The translations under genes and the position numbers were made by a program. From Lomentospora prolificans (Eukaryota > Ascomycota > Sordariomycetes > Microascales > Microascaceae), in the NCBI GenBank assembly GCA_029532625.1, contig JARFXM010000003.1:2852001-2916000 (forward strand): DNA of 64,000 nucleotides, written 5' to 3'. The notes under the pieces were generated by a model, which was given only the letters and a program-made list of their open reading frames with translations, had not been told where the DNA came from and ran no database searches. Of this stretch, positions 46,209 through 58,948 are shown in pieces (the first letter of the stretch is position 1; each line of letters starts with the position of its first letter).

Positions 46209-49200
46209 ATGGCTTCGGTATCATCCACCAACAACGCCTCGGGCCTCTCATCTCCATCAGGGAACCCGAGGCCCGAGGTGGGCGACATCTTGCAAGTTAT
46301 CCGTAAGTCCGCTCGTGTCCTGAGCTTCGGGTGCCTGATTCTCGCAGCAACCGCTTCCCCCACGCGCACCGCCCACCGAACTCTGCCTGAGGGACTCGGC
46401 CATTCCAGACGTTTGCAATACAACTTGTCACTAACGTTCCACTGCCTTGCTTCTAAATAGATGATTTCAATGCGAGGAGTGCCGACGAACTTAACCTCGC
46501 CAAGGGCGACAGGGTGCAACTGATCGAGCGGGACGACGAGTTCGGGGATGGATGGTTCCTCGGTCGCCACATGGTCAACAACAATACCGGTCTTTTCCCA
46601 GAAGGTATGGCTGGCACCTATAACTTGAACACGCTTGACACCGCAACCTCTCTGCTCACGATTCTCTACTACTCTAGTCTATACTCGGCCGACCGCGAAA
46701 ACCATCACTCCTAGTGGCTCAGGCCCTTCCTCCAGCACCTTTAATACGCAGCCTCTCACTCCCCTTACCGAATCAGTCCCCGAAACCAGTGATGCTACTA
46801 CTCCCAATGTCGCGTCTTCGGTAGCGACATCCGAGCCTAGCATTATCCCATCGGTACCGAACACTGCCGCGACCGCCGACGCTCCTATCTCCACCCCTTC
46901 CATCATACCCGACTCACCACCGGCCACTCTCCCCCTCAGCTCTGTGGCACCAAAGCCTGAGGCGACGTCGCCGCCGCCTACACAGGCTATACCCTCATCC
47001 GTAGAGCAGGCGTTGGCGCGGCTCAATAGCAACCAGGATAGTCATGTCCTCAATGAGACATTAAACGTTATTGATGAGCACATCACCGACTTAAGGTCGC
47101 CAGTGGGCAACGATGGCCTGCACGCCGCTACCGATTCAGGTAGCGAGTACAGTGCTCCCATTGACCACCGTATGTCGTACATCCAGGGCGAAGAGACGGA
47201 CGAGGAGGAGGACTCCGCGCATACCCGGGCTGAGGTTGAGAAATGGAATCCTGATCAGGTGGCGGAGTACCTCTTCACTGCCGGAGTTGAAAAGCACCAC
47301 TGTGAGGTTTTTAGAGATCAGGAAATTAGCGGCGAGGTACTCCTAGGGATGGACCAGAGCTCGCTTTTCATAAAGGCATTGGATCTTGGTTCCGTCGGTC
47401 GTCGACTCAAGACGTGGCAAAAGATCAAGACACTGCAGGATGAGGTTAACAGTGGCACTTATACCCGACGCACCACCCAGACGTATGGTAGTGAGGTTGG
47501 TTCCGACGACACAAGGCGGATGCGAAGCAGAACCAACACACTTACGAATTCGACCAAGATGCAGACGATCGACGACCGTCCTCCCTCCGCGCAAGCAGGC
47601 CGCAGATCTACCGGCGTCTCTCGAATTGATCCCACTAGTTTCGTGTCGCCGACCTCCCCCACCATTTTGGAAAGCCCGACACGTGCTGGCCACGGCAGAC
47701 GGCCGTCTGCTGCTTCGGTTAGGGACCTGCACCACTCGCGCCGCCATTCCTCGACAGATTATCGGGGCACTCCTGTCCTCGCCTCTCCTAACATGGCGCC
47801 GCCTCCCCCTCATCCTGTTGGTGCTGAGGTCAATCATAAGAAGCAGGCCTCCTTTGACAGGAATTGGACCATGGGTAGCGCCTACAACCAACGCCCCTTA
47901 TCTTCCACTGGCTTTCAAGATATCTTGAATCCTGGCGGTGGAGATCTTCAAGGCTCCGCCACCGATTTGGATCGTGGGTATTTTTCGGGTACGGAAGTTG
48001 ATGGCCGGAAGAAGAACGTGCTTAAGAAGCGAGATAGCGGCGCAGCCAAAGCAAGCTACACCGAGGAGCAACGGGTTCGCAGCGCCACTGCTATCTCTAG
48101 GCATTCCCGTTACGGTAGTATCGACTCGGTCCGTGAAGGTGGTGCGTCAAGCGCTGTGCAAAAATACTATGGCCTAGCGACGGGAAGTCACAGGAGAACA
48201 GCGTCGACCAATACCCAGGAATCCATTCGTCCCATACCGCCAGCAAAGGATGTACCGCCTCCTACCGTAACAAAGCTAGACGGAATCTCGGCCAGTCCTC
48301 TCAATTCACCGGCATCACAACCCTCTCCAGCTAATAGGGGAGGGTCTCACAGCGATTGGCTATCCTCTGTTGTCAACAAGCCTGTGGGAAGTATCAGGGC
48401 TGCGGGCTTAGGCCTTCGAGCCATATCTGACTCCGTTTCGTCTGACCGTACCAAGGTAGCATCCCCTACGGAGTCGTCGACCAAGGAATCGCCTGTTGTT
48501 TCCCCGGCAAGGACTGGTTCCACTACCCCCTCTGCAGGACACAGCTTCGACCTTGATTCGGCGGAACTTAAGGCGTCGGCATATGGCGCGAACGCAAAGC
48601 GAGACGCTCGAAAGAAGGGGAAGAAGGAAACAAGCGCGTACACAAGGGGTCTCCAGAAGACCAGTCCTCGGGAGGCGATGAAGGATGCGGATTATAGCGG
48701 CTGGATGAAGAAAAAGAGCTCCAACCTGATGACAATGTGGAAGCCACGACTCTTCGTTCTCAAGGGCCGACGACTTGCATACTATTATAGTGAGGATGAC
48801 ACCCAGGAAAAAGGTCTTATCGACATCTCTTTCCACCGTGTACTCCCTGCCGACAATGAGAGACTCACCGGCCTTCACGCGACGATCACTGGGGCGGGCA
48901 GCAGTACCCCTACGCTCCCAAACCAGGACGGGTCTGGGGCGGATGCTAGCGGGCTAGAGAAGGGCGACGATACAATGTTCATCTTCAAGCTCGTCCCTCC
49001 CCGCAGCGGGCTACCTCGTGCCGTCAACTTTACAAAACCGACAGTCCACTACTTCGCAGTACCGAACCTCAAGCAAGGTCGTCTCTGGATGGCTGCACTT
49101 ATGAAGGCGACGATCGATCGAGATGACACTCAGCCAATCACGACGACCTATCAACAGAAGACTATCTCCCTCGCAAAAGCACGTGCGATGAGGCATAGGC

Positions 49201-49412
49201 CGCCTGCGCTCATGAACCTCGATGAAGGCGACGAGGAGGAAAAGAGGCAAAGCGCCGAGCGACAGGAAGGACTCGGGATCGCCCTTCACGAGGCTGACAG
49301 TGGCATCTCTGGCCTCGAAAAGATGGGTCTGAGCAAGGTTGAGAGCGCCAAGGCCACGCAGTACGAGTTCAATGGCAGCGATAAGGGCATTCTACCTCCG
49401 CAGAGCGCGTAA
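46209..49412 (+). CDS. Boi1/Boi2-like polarity scaffold (SH3-SAM-PH)
   Basis: Three exons, 46209-46302, 46461-46604 and 46678-49412, encode 990 residues. The first two introns (158 and 73 nt) fall inside and at the end of the SH3 coding region; joins read VI|HDFNAR and LFPE|VYTRP. The SH3 domain covers about 26-82 (DFNARSADELNLAKGDRVQLI, GWFLGR, GLFPEVYT). A SAM domain lies at about 264-337 (WNPDQVAEYLFTAGVEKH, LGSVGRRLKTWQKI). A PH domain lies at about 750-892 (YSGWMKKKSSNLMTMWKPR, LFVLKGRRLAYYYSEDD, RLWMAALMKATI). The linkers are Ser/Thr/Pro-rich. This order is that of Boi1/Boi2, which bind Cdc42 and acidic lipids through PH and link polarity proteins to exocytosis at sites of tip growth. 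The PH N-terminal basic loop is intact. The function is assigned by architecture. Confidence 0.92.
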
Positions 49413-50806
49413 TGCTTTGGCCGAGAGCCCGTTTATACCTATTTTTGGCCCAACTATTGCCGATTTCTTCTTTACCCTGTTTTGTTTCTCGAAGGAGGCA
49501 CGCAGTGATGATTGGACGTCTTCTACACGTTTACGTTTACGTTTGCGTTACATTTCTTTTTTATTTTCTTTTTCACCATCCATTTAATCGTCCGTTCCCT
49601 AATACCTCTTGCATTTGCCACTCGCGCCCAGTCTCATTTGTCGCTTTTCTCTTCTATCGTTTTCTCCTATGAGTGTCCAATTCCCTTCCCCAGTGGAGGT
49701 TTTGCCTGCCGCGATGCTGGTGAGTATGTGGTCGACGTGTCCTAGCTTACCCTCGCAGATGGTCATCTCGCGTTCATCTCCACAAGGGTATCAGGCCTCG
49801 ACAGTCGAAGAAGAGAGAGAGGGATTTTTTCTTTTAATACCCCTGTACGCAATGTCTTAACACGGCCCCTGTTGAATGACGGATTAGCCAAAACGACGGC
49901 TAACATTGAAGGACACCCTGATGGTGTTCGAGAACTGGGTAGTGTCGAGACAAGACGATGGAGAAGTATAAATCAGGTGGTCTGGGTCTCGTGTCGCGTC
50001 AATCTGTCTAGGACTACATTTTGCACGGAAATGGAAATCTTTCTCACTTGGGAAGGAAGAAAGACTTTTGGCTGTCATGTTTAGTATAGAGGATTCTTGC
50101 TCCCTGATAGAAAGCGAGGGAGACAGGCTTCGTGTATGTAATATGTGCGTGTGGATTCGTGATTGTGGTTTTTCACCCATCTCTCTTATGCTGAGTCCTC
50201 GGGGCATCGAAATACCCAAGAATCAGTTTATCAACCACGTTGGCCAGCCCTGGCTTTCATCCCTCACACCGTTTAACAGAGTTTGCTCCTATGCTTGGGA
50301 ATGGGACAAACAGTGTCACGCATGCATCATCCCTTCGGGCTTCGGCCGCCCGTCACATTCACTAAATCTCGCATCAATGTTCTCACTTTTATAGTTTGGT
50401 TCGCGACCCCGCAAACAACGAAAAGATGCCATGTTTTACGTAGTTCTCGAGACCGAGGAAGACGGAAGACGAAATCCTGTACGCCCAATAATTGTGAGGC
50501 CACAAGATTAAGTATGAAGGCTGTCACGCGCCACCATTCCGTTTTCATGTCCGATGCCATCCATGCTTTCCCAGTCCGTCCCTTCCCATATCTCCAGTTT
50601 CCCGTTTTAAAGCCATGCAATATCGTGAAGTGGTATCAGTAGTGGAAACTTGTGCGATGAAAAGGGCCAACTCCCGAAGAATATCAAACGGAAACAGGAG
50701 GAAAAATGAAAGAAAATGAAGAAAACGACAAAGCAAGAAGATGAAAAAAAGAAACACAAGAACACGAGATAGTAGTAATGACAAAAGCATCACAACACCT
50801 CGGCGG
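49413..50806. other. Convergent spacer (3' flanks)
   Basis: This contains the 3' UTRs of the Boi-like gene (plus) and the SP-RING gene (minus). T-rich sequence follows the Boi stop and A-rich sequence (50680-50760) precedes the SP-RING stop, as expected for convergent 3' ends. No gene is supported. Confidence 0.5.
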
Positions 50807-53800
50807 CTAATCATCAAGGACAATCACTTCCGCAGGGGTTGACAGCTTCGTCTTTGCGGCAAGAGAGGCCAGTCTCTTGGCAGGAGGTCCTTCTCCGTCG
50901 CTAGAATCGCCGTCGTCGTCATCCGGCGGCTCCTCTTTAGCGCGCCATTTTCCTTCGGCATTTACATATATCGCTTTGGTCGCGTCTGAGCCCTGTTCAG
51001 CAAGCGACTCGATGACTCTCTTCAGGAATCCGTCGATTACGAGATATGAGGGCCGGGCGTCAGCAGAGCAGATTGGGCACTTCCAGCTATCGACCAAGCT
51101 CGGTTCTTGCCAATCAACGCCATACACCGCGCATTTACGGCAGCCTGGCTCTTCTTTGAACGAGTGCATACATTTTTTTTTTGTCGGGCGGGTTTCTAAC
51201 CACGTCTCCAAATCAAATGGGTCGAGGTGTCGGCAGCCGGAGCCGCGACATGGAAGCTTAACGCGGGTGGCACTGAATGGATCCGTCAGACTGATGCATA
51301 ACTCCTGATCAACGAGAATCTCGTTCTCTTCGTCGCCATCTACCGCACAGACAGACAAACGCGACCTAATGACGTCGAGAGTATCCTGCTCCGAAAGTAC
51401 CTTGGTCTCCTGGACGTGCTGCATGATGAAAGAATGGCCAGCGATAGCAATCAGATCAACAGCGGCAAAGTATGCATGCTTGTTGCCGTCGCTGAAAAGT
51501 GGCTTCACCACCACCGAGATCACATTGCAACCAACCTTCATGAAGCGCGTGACGTCACAGGGCCGCGGTTTACGAACGTTCTCCTTTCGGGGTAGCGGAT
51601 ATCTTTCTTCGTTCACTCTAATCGACACAGAAGAAGGAGGCCAGGCGGGAGCTTTGAATACCCAGTCCTCAGCGGGGAGAGTGGTCGCATTGAAGGGCAT
51701 CTCGCCTATCCTGAAGCGGATACGGCAGGCGTGTTGGAAATATTCGGAAAATGCGAATGGCTTGTCTATCGCGTCGACGTCTTGGACAAGCCTTTGACAG
51801 ATGGCAGGCGCAATGTCAAATGTTAGCTTTGTCGGCGAGCCATCGGTCCTCAGACGCAGGGGAGCAGTCATGAAACGAGCAATATATTGGTAGAACCTCT
51901 CGTGGGGAATCTTCGCCGGCATAGTACGAGCTATCCCGCGAAGTCGTCTCGGCGGGCTAAGTAGTTCCCCCGCGTGTAGCGACCTTTGCGCCAAGGTAGC
52001 ATGATGAGATGGATACCCATGTTCACGTATGGCTGCGCCAGGAGGAGGGAGAAAAAGAGGGTTCAAGTTGCCGTGGCTATGGTGAGAAAGACCCAGGAGT
52101 GGCGTGACCTGGCGACTGTCGCCGAGTAGGGTAGGTTGCATTTGAGGAGCGTTGGTGGCCCGCAGTAGGGCTAGACTAGGGAGTCGAGGCCCGGAAGATG
52201 GCATCCCAGTTTCACCCATCGGTATAGTCCAGGCATTCGGGGTAGCGTGTGGGGAAACGGGATCAGATACGCCCATGACAGGCGAACAACCATAGAGACT
52301 TGCCAGCCCGCGCCCATGCTGGAGATGACCCCGTCGGTTCGCGGTCATGTCGGCGCGGTGGGGGCCGGCGTAGGCATGATTTCTTTGGTGCTGCTGGCGT
52401 TGGTAATGCTGCTGGGGATGCTCATAAGAGTAACAATATTGTTGCTGCCGTGCCTCTGCTTGCGATTGTGAGGGGAGGCGCTGCGAGCCTATTATTGGCA
52501 GAGACGGATGCACATGTTGCGCGCTGAGAGGCCCTTGGCGTATGGAGAGGTTTGGTGATGCATTGTGCGGAGAGTACGGAGAGAGGGGTGGATGACACGG
52601 TGATTCTAGGCCAGGCGGCTGAGAGCTAACGCCAGTCGGAGAATGGCTCGCTAGGATAGAAGGGTTAGAGATGCCAGGCACATCTTGGGTCCTTGGCGGT
52701 ACTCGGATCGATGCGGATGTTGCGCTTGCTTGAGCTTGAGGCCAAGGTGTTGCAATAGGACCTTGGTGAGCCTGGCTTGTCTGCTGCAGCACTTGAATAG
52801 GTGGCAGGGCTGAGAATCAATCAGTGCGTCTGAATCTAGGAAGGAGAAAACGGTCGTCCGCGCCCATTTTTATGATTACTCACCACTGGTGATCGCCCGT
52901 GGCTGATCACTGCCTCGGGGCAGTCTAAGCGCCGCGAGGAGCCCTTGATATTGTTCCTCCACCTTGTCGAGAGCAGCCTGTCGTTCCCTGGCACCTAGTT
53001 TTCTGTCAAAATATATGTCACGGTCACGGAAAAAGATTTCTTCGAGTTGCGCGTTGAGGAGCGGGGCCTGTGGCCTGTCCTGAATTCCTAGTAACCTTCT
53101 GCTCACGCTGAAGAATATTCCCAACAAGGTCCCGGATTTGACCTTGAGGACCTCAACAAGTTCTCGAACACGCAAAGGTGTATGACGGCGGATTACCTCG
53201 CCGCTCAAATTGTCCCACTCGCGAGATAGTCGGTCGAAGAACTCAGATACTGCGGCGCGATAAGACTCGAAACCTTGGATGGCCAAGCAAGCGTCGGTTC
53301 GCATTTTGAAGGGGAAGTCAGTACACCACTGAATCAAATTGAGGCTAAGACTACCGACAGGGCCGAGAAGAAGATCGAGAACTCTGCATGCCTTCTCGAT
53401 AGCCGGTGCCGGCAGCCGTAGAAAATGCGCCGCTCTAGTTGAGTCAAGGACCCGCAGGCAAAGAATCTCGTGGACTAGAAGGAAAAAGAAATCCCCCTCC
53501 GCCAGCGCGCTACGGATAACTAGGCATCTTGGACTTTCCGATATAGGGTCGAGAGCCGCCAAACCGCCGTTTTTCTGTATCATTAACTCCAGTTCTTGGC
53601 GCCAGGTCTTGAGCTGCTGCTGCCAATACCCCGGTGGCGGCGAAGGCGTGATAACACTACCACCTCGAAAGCGCTCTGCAAGCAGTTCAGCTGGTACATT
53701 CGGCGCTTGAGGTTCCTTGATCGGTCTGACGGGCGCAACAGAGGCGATACTACCGCGATCACCAGCTGGCTGGAGGTTCAAAGCCGAAATAGTAGAAACG

Positions 53801-54613
53801 GGACATGGCTGTAGAGGATGTGCTGGGGAGTAGTTTGTGGGGGTAGGGTGCTTAGGGGCCAAGCTCGTGTCTAGAGCGAAGCGGGCGGACACCGTAGGCG
53901 GGCTGCCAGCCTCATCGCTCGGAGCGGGGGATGGAAGAATTGTCGTTTGGTTTCTCGGGGAACTAGACGATTAGTATATGCGAGAAAAAAGAAGCGACAA
54001 AGGCTAGTTATCCCAAGGAGCCCGCCTTTCAAAGTAGCCCAATCCTTGGTTTGCCCCCCGGGGACCTGTTTTCGACTCACCTTTGTGATACTCCGCTTAT
54101 ATTTCCGTCGCCGTTTATCAGCGCCGGCTTGTTAAAGGATGGAGGCGCGGTGCGTACTTTCGTGGCTTCTGAATTCGAGGGCTGCAATTGTGAAAGACCA
54201 GCATGTGGAGAGTTGTGTGGGAGGGACGGTGCGGGAAGACGAGAAGAAACCGGGCTATCTCGAGGGGGGAGTTGAGTCGGCAGCCGGGCATGATGCTGGA
54301 TAGAAACTCGAGCGGAGGGCTGGGTGGGAGGTTGGCCGCCCTGGTTGAGAGATGGTATGGAGTCGCTCGCTGGTTGTTGAGGAGCGTTGGTCAAAGTTCC
54401 ATCTGCCCGGCGCTTTCGAGACGTCTTCGAAGAAGTCGATATACCGGGAAGGGTCGCCTTATGAACCGATGTCGTCGTGGTCGAGCCTTGGGCCCACAAG
54501 GGCATTCGACCGCCGAGGAAAGTATTCAAGGTACTGTTAGATCGCGAAATTTGGTCCGCATCACCCAAGGTCATACGCGAACGACCTTGGGCCCGTCCAG
54601 GGTTACGAGTCAT
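50807..54613 (-). CDS. MIZ/SP-RING zinc-finger protein, probable SUMO E3 ligase
   Basis: Three exons, 54613-54081, 53962-52884 and 52809-50807, give 1204 residues; introns are 118 nt (GTGAGT, branch ACTAAT, TAG) and 74 nt (GTGAGT...CAG). Residues 1-200 and about 538-760 are Ser/Pro/Gln/His-rich and disordered; between them is a helical region (WQQQLKTWRQELELMIQK; LVHEILCLRVLD) without a named domain. A PINIT-like region (LRTDGSPTKLTFDIAP; RVNEERYPL) precedes the SP-RING at about 1045-1125, with PCRGSGCRHLDPFDLETWL and SLVDSWKCPIC. This finger binds the SUMO-charged E2. A Cys/His-rich insert separates the two halves. The protein ends with EVIVLDD, a typical SUMO-interacting motif. The layout is closer to the Zmiz-type than to SAP-containing Siz1. 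It probably acts in the nucleus; targets are unknown. Confidence 0.88.
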
Positions 54614-57181
54614 AGTGGTGTAATGTCATGTCTCCTCTGGAGACGATATGAGCGTGCAGCAACTAGCGCCAGTTCGCAAGTGCGATATAGGCCAGAGCTG
54701 CGCTCCATCCGACGACGTTAGCAGGGCTTCCGGTCGTCCAACGGGGGTTTTTTTTTTTTCTTTCTCCGACAGCGAAGGAGGCTGCGGATTCAACGACTAG
54801 GGCAAGAAGGTGTCGAAATTCGGGAAGATCGCGGCACACGACACGATGAGACAGCAGGCGCAATGTCTCACAACGAGCAGAGAGGGGTCAAAAGGTGAGA
54901 GAGGCCGGCAAAGGCTTGCGAGCGTCAAACATGCGAGGCCAGGAGTGTATCAGAGCGGGTATGGCGCCCAAAGATATTTCGCAAAGAGCCTTGTTGATGT
55001 GAGACACAGCAAGGTGCAAGAGAAGTGAAGTGGGGCTTGAGGTTGAGCGACCGCGGTTGGCGAAGTTGGGCCAAGACGGTGTGGACGGTAACAGTGGATT
55101 TTTGCTTTTGCATTCTAGTCCAGGGTAGCAACGCTTCATTCATGCCTGTCTCGGGTCGGATTTTGGGGCGCGAGGCGCGCGGATCTACCTGTCGTAATAC
55201 TCTCCTACTCCAGCTCGAGGTACAAGGATACATCGGAGAGTGGCCTTGGCGGCACCTTCCCTGTCATGACAAACGTTTACAATGTACACTGTCCATGAAG
55301 GCGTGACGTCGTGGGAGACCAACCCAAGCTGGCTCCCCATCAAGCAGTACTTGCCTTATGTGGATGCAGAAGTGCAAAGCGGAAAGGCAACATCCGACGA
55401 CACTTAGGTTTCCCAAGTAAAATCAAGCAGCACTATTGGTGTTCGGTGTTGGAAGCGGACTATGACATGGACGGGTTATCGCACCTGTTGACTGTTGTCC
55501 TAACACGTAGCACTGTCGACGTTGTTTGCTCTTCCCAAGTAAACGGAACACAATCCCGGAGCAGGTTCCGGGTGTAGATCTTAGCCATCCCCTAACATTC
55601 CACGCAACTATCATCACGGCAGGATAGGCGCCCAGTTGCATTGAGGGTAGCAACATCGTCAGCTCCTAGACACCTAAATTCTCCTTGGTCTGAGGGATAG
55701 CAACAGATAGGCGTCTTTTATCCTTTATCCCCTTGCTCGCATTTCCGTGGCGAAGTAAAACGTAATCTTCTCCAATTGTCTCCGTTTGTGATATTCCGGA
55801 TACACTAATTGATTGAGTTTTGCTGACCTCTACGAATACGGAACATCGCGGACCTGGCAACTACCGACAAGATCTCTGCATTATTAGAATGTGGACCGGG
55901 CATGGGACAGACATCAGTGGCCAAGAGGCGGTGGACGCACTAATATTGCTCTTTCGCATACGATGCCGCTGTGCACGCTAATGCGGAGCACCAGGTCAGA
56001 TGGGCAAAGCAGATGTGGTGGCTCTCGACACTTTGCTTCGTCAACGCTTCCCTGGCTGCTTTCGACCGACACAATGGGAAAGCGCTGAAGATCATAGTAA
56101 GGGAATGCCCTCCATTCCCGCCGAAACGCTTCCCTAGTGCTTGAGGAATCCGATGCATTCCTGTGCATATAGCGAGGCATGCGTCTATCCACCCACAACC
56201 ATGCTCAATTGTAGTGCTCTCAGCTCTCCTCCCTATTCTCCGGGTCTCTAGCATCCGGACGACAATATTTCTTTCTCTAATGTGGTGTAATCGTTTGAGA
56301 AGTGAGCCGTAGGGTGCACAGCTTCAACTTGCTTCATAAACCCTCGACACGGTCTCAATATATGCAGACAACATACTGGCTGTAGAGACGAAGAGATGAC
56401 ATTTGTGCCAAAACCCCTGTGGCCTAAACAATCGAGCGGAAACATCAATCTATGCTGCCACTGCCGTAACACATCGCAAAGCACAACATGCCAAGTCCTC
56501 CTGGCGGTTGCCTGGCCTTGCATTTCACACCTTTTTATACATGTATTGCCCCCCAAAAGCTTCGCAGCTCGGCCCCCGTCAAACGGAACCTTGAGCGCTG
56601 CAAAAGGAACGAGTTGCTGGATCATTGCCGAAACAACCCTATCAAAAATTGCTGCTGCTTTCTACGTTTGCAGGCCGCCAAAAGCCTGATGGCGTCGTCC
56701 CCTAAGGGAGATACGACAACAAGATATAGGATTTGTATAGCTTCATTCCTCGGTCTAAAGGACCGACACCCGAGCTACTCCTCTACAAGGTGAATGAAGT
56801 AGCGCTACATATAAGCCAGCCCAGGCGCTGTAAATGCATAAATGAATGAGGGATAAGGCCATATAACCAACCACGCTCCCTCACAAGTGCGGGTTGCGAT
56901 GCAAAGCTGTACGCCCAGGACGAGGAAAATGACTCCCTCATACGCCAGATCAATCCGCGCCGTTCAAATTTTCATCACTGACATCTCGCAGGCTAGCCGA
57001 CGCGACCTACGCAAACAGATTCGGCAAATCGCAAACACATCGATGAGAGGTATGTAAGCAATCCACATACAATACAGTGTACAACATCTAGTATATTACA
57101 CATCAGACATTTGTCTTATACAGCGAGGCCCATCCCGCCTCGAATCCCCCATCCTCTGGCAGTCATGCCAGGCAGTCACGT
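54614..57181. other. Gene-poor spacer
   Basis: This contains the promoter of the SP-RING gene (left, with a T run near 54750) and the 3' flank of the mS35 gene (right). About 2.5 kb; the short frames present have no recognisable features. Confidence 0.45.
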
Positions 57182-58432
57182 CTACCTCCTCCTACGCACC
57201 ATCTCCGGTACCTTCTCCCGTTCTTGGACCGGTTCATTGAGGAAACCTTGAACCACAGCGCCACCGTCAATGAGCTTGCCCTTTTCTCCGCTCTGAAGGT
57301 CCTTCTCGATGGATCGCGCACGGATCTGATCCAGCTCTCGACGGCGCTCCTCCGTCATGCGCCACTCGATAGGGAACTTGGGCTTGGCCTTGATGGGGTG
57401 GTGGCGAAGGTCGAGCGGGATATCTTCGAACATATCGGCGGGATCCTGTAGCAGTGGAATATTAGCCAAGGAAGCGCAGAGCGTAGTACGTATGATCTGA
57501 CGAACCTTTGCCGCATCGATAAGCCTGTTAGCTTGGTCGCGCAGGTAACGCTTGTTCTGCGCCTGGTGATCAAAACTCTCGCAGCTCATCTTGATCTCGT
57601 CCCTCTCGGGGTTATACCTTGCGCCCGCAAGCTTCTTTAGTTTAAGCTCTTGGGCGGACGAAAGCCCTAGATCGGCAGGGCAGAAAGTGACAACGACCTT
57701 GCGCTCCGCTGGGTGGGATTCGCCCATGTATGTCGTATATCGGAAGCGGAGAACTTCGTCTTCCTTGGGAGGCTCGAAGGGCTTGGCGAGCTCTATCATG
57801 ACACAATAGCGGTTAGCACGCTGCGGGTTACCCCTAGGAGTTCAATCCAATGGAGGGTCACTTGATCGGCGTATCTTACTTGACAGAAGAGGCATCTCCC
57901 ACGCCGCAATTCGCGCAAAATGCCGGTACTCTCTCAACTCATCCAATTTACCATGGGCCATGGACGTGATATCATCCTCGTCGAAATCCTCGCCCTCCAC
58001 GTCGTGCGTCATCGGATCATCGTCGTCCTCGTCGAACCAAAAAGAATCCTTCAGGGGCCTGGGCTCCTTGAAGAGAATCGCAGCCTCCTCATCCAGATTT
58101 TTATGCATCTTGCTATCTTGGAATTCCAGCTGCTGCTGGAGCGTTATCAGCTCCTGCTCCAGCTCAGGGGTCCTCTCCTCCGCGGGAATGCCCTCGAGCA
58201 TCTCGTCGATGAACGAGTATTCGGACGCTGGAGCATCGTCATTGGCAGCTGATTGAGCGGTGCCAGGCTCTGAACCCTCTTCAGACTTGTCGGCGTACCA
58301 TTGTATCCGCGTCGTCGAAATCGTGCGATGTGTAAGGACGGGGAGTGGTGTGGCAGGACGAAGACGCGGTGTGGGACGTTGCCGCGCTATCGACCGGACA
58401 CAAAGGCGGAATGCTGTTCCCGCCGCCGCCAT
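57182..58432 (-). CDS. Mitochondrial small-subunit ribosomal protein mS35 (Rsm24)
   Basis: Three exons, 58432-57880, 57792-57506 and 57445-57182, encode 367 residues. The first intron is clear (GTAAGA, branch CTAAC, TAG) and joins MPLLS|KLAKPFEPP. The second is a 60-nt stretch with donor GTTCGT, branch-like GGCTAAT and acceptor CTACAG; removal joins LIDAAK to DPADMFEDIPLD. Because it is in frame and stop-free, retention would give 387 residues. The N-terminus is Arg-rich with a mitochondrial targeting character (FRLCVRSIARQRPTPRLRP; cleavage likely near RTISTTRI). An acidic region (WFDEDDDDPMTHD) follows, then the mS35 domain (LRFRYTTYMGESHPAERKVV; LAGARYNPERDEIKMS). It is a structural component of the 37S subunit. 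The gene diverges from alg13. Confidence 0.92.
57446..57505 (-). other. Probable 60-nt in-frame intron of the mS35 gene
   Basis: Phase 0, length a multiple of three, and no stop codon. The donor GTTCGT is weak; the branch-like CTAAT lies 18-20 nt from the CTACAG acceptor. The peptide encoded if retained (VRQIIRTTLC...) interrupts the conserved run between LIDAAK and DPADMFEDIPLD, which argues for splicing. Confidence 0.7.
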
Positions 58433-58948
58433 GGTGAGTAGTTATTGTCGAGTTTCTTTAGGGGTATCTAGCGAGACACCCGCGTCAACTGGGAGTTTGG
58501 ATGAACACGAGAGCTGTTTCCAGTTGTGACTTCCGTTCTGGATATCGCCAAAATTTTTGGTAGGGGTTAGCGGGTAAATGTCGGCATTGGCTTCAGGATG
58601 TGGCTGGATTTCTGTGGCTCTCTGTCCATTCCGGTTCAGGGTCAAACACCGAGCTGCTGTTTCCTCATCCCAAAGTCCAATGAGTGGGGCTCCAAATGGA
58701 CAACCTCAAATGTAATATCCTATACTATGATATTAGCAGGAGCTGAGTTCAACCTCATCTTCGATAATTTCTTCCTCTTGCTCAAGAGGCACTGCGAACA
58801 ACCGCCAATTTTGTATTTCTCGCCTAAAGGGACCCCTTCAAGGGATAACAACTTGAACGTGACTAGAATCTGTCGAGTTTAAAGCGGAGGATTCCCTTTG
58901 CTCGAACCAGTGGCTGTATTTCAGTCTTACACCAGCCTCTCGAATCGC
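58433..58948. promoter_or_regulatory. Divergent promoter, mS35 / alg13
   Basis: This 516-bp spacer lies between two divergent start codons. It must contain both promoters. I see no clear TATA box or repeated operator-like motif. Confidence 0.45.
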
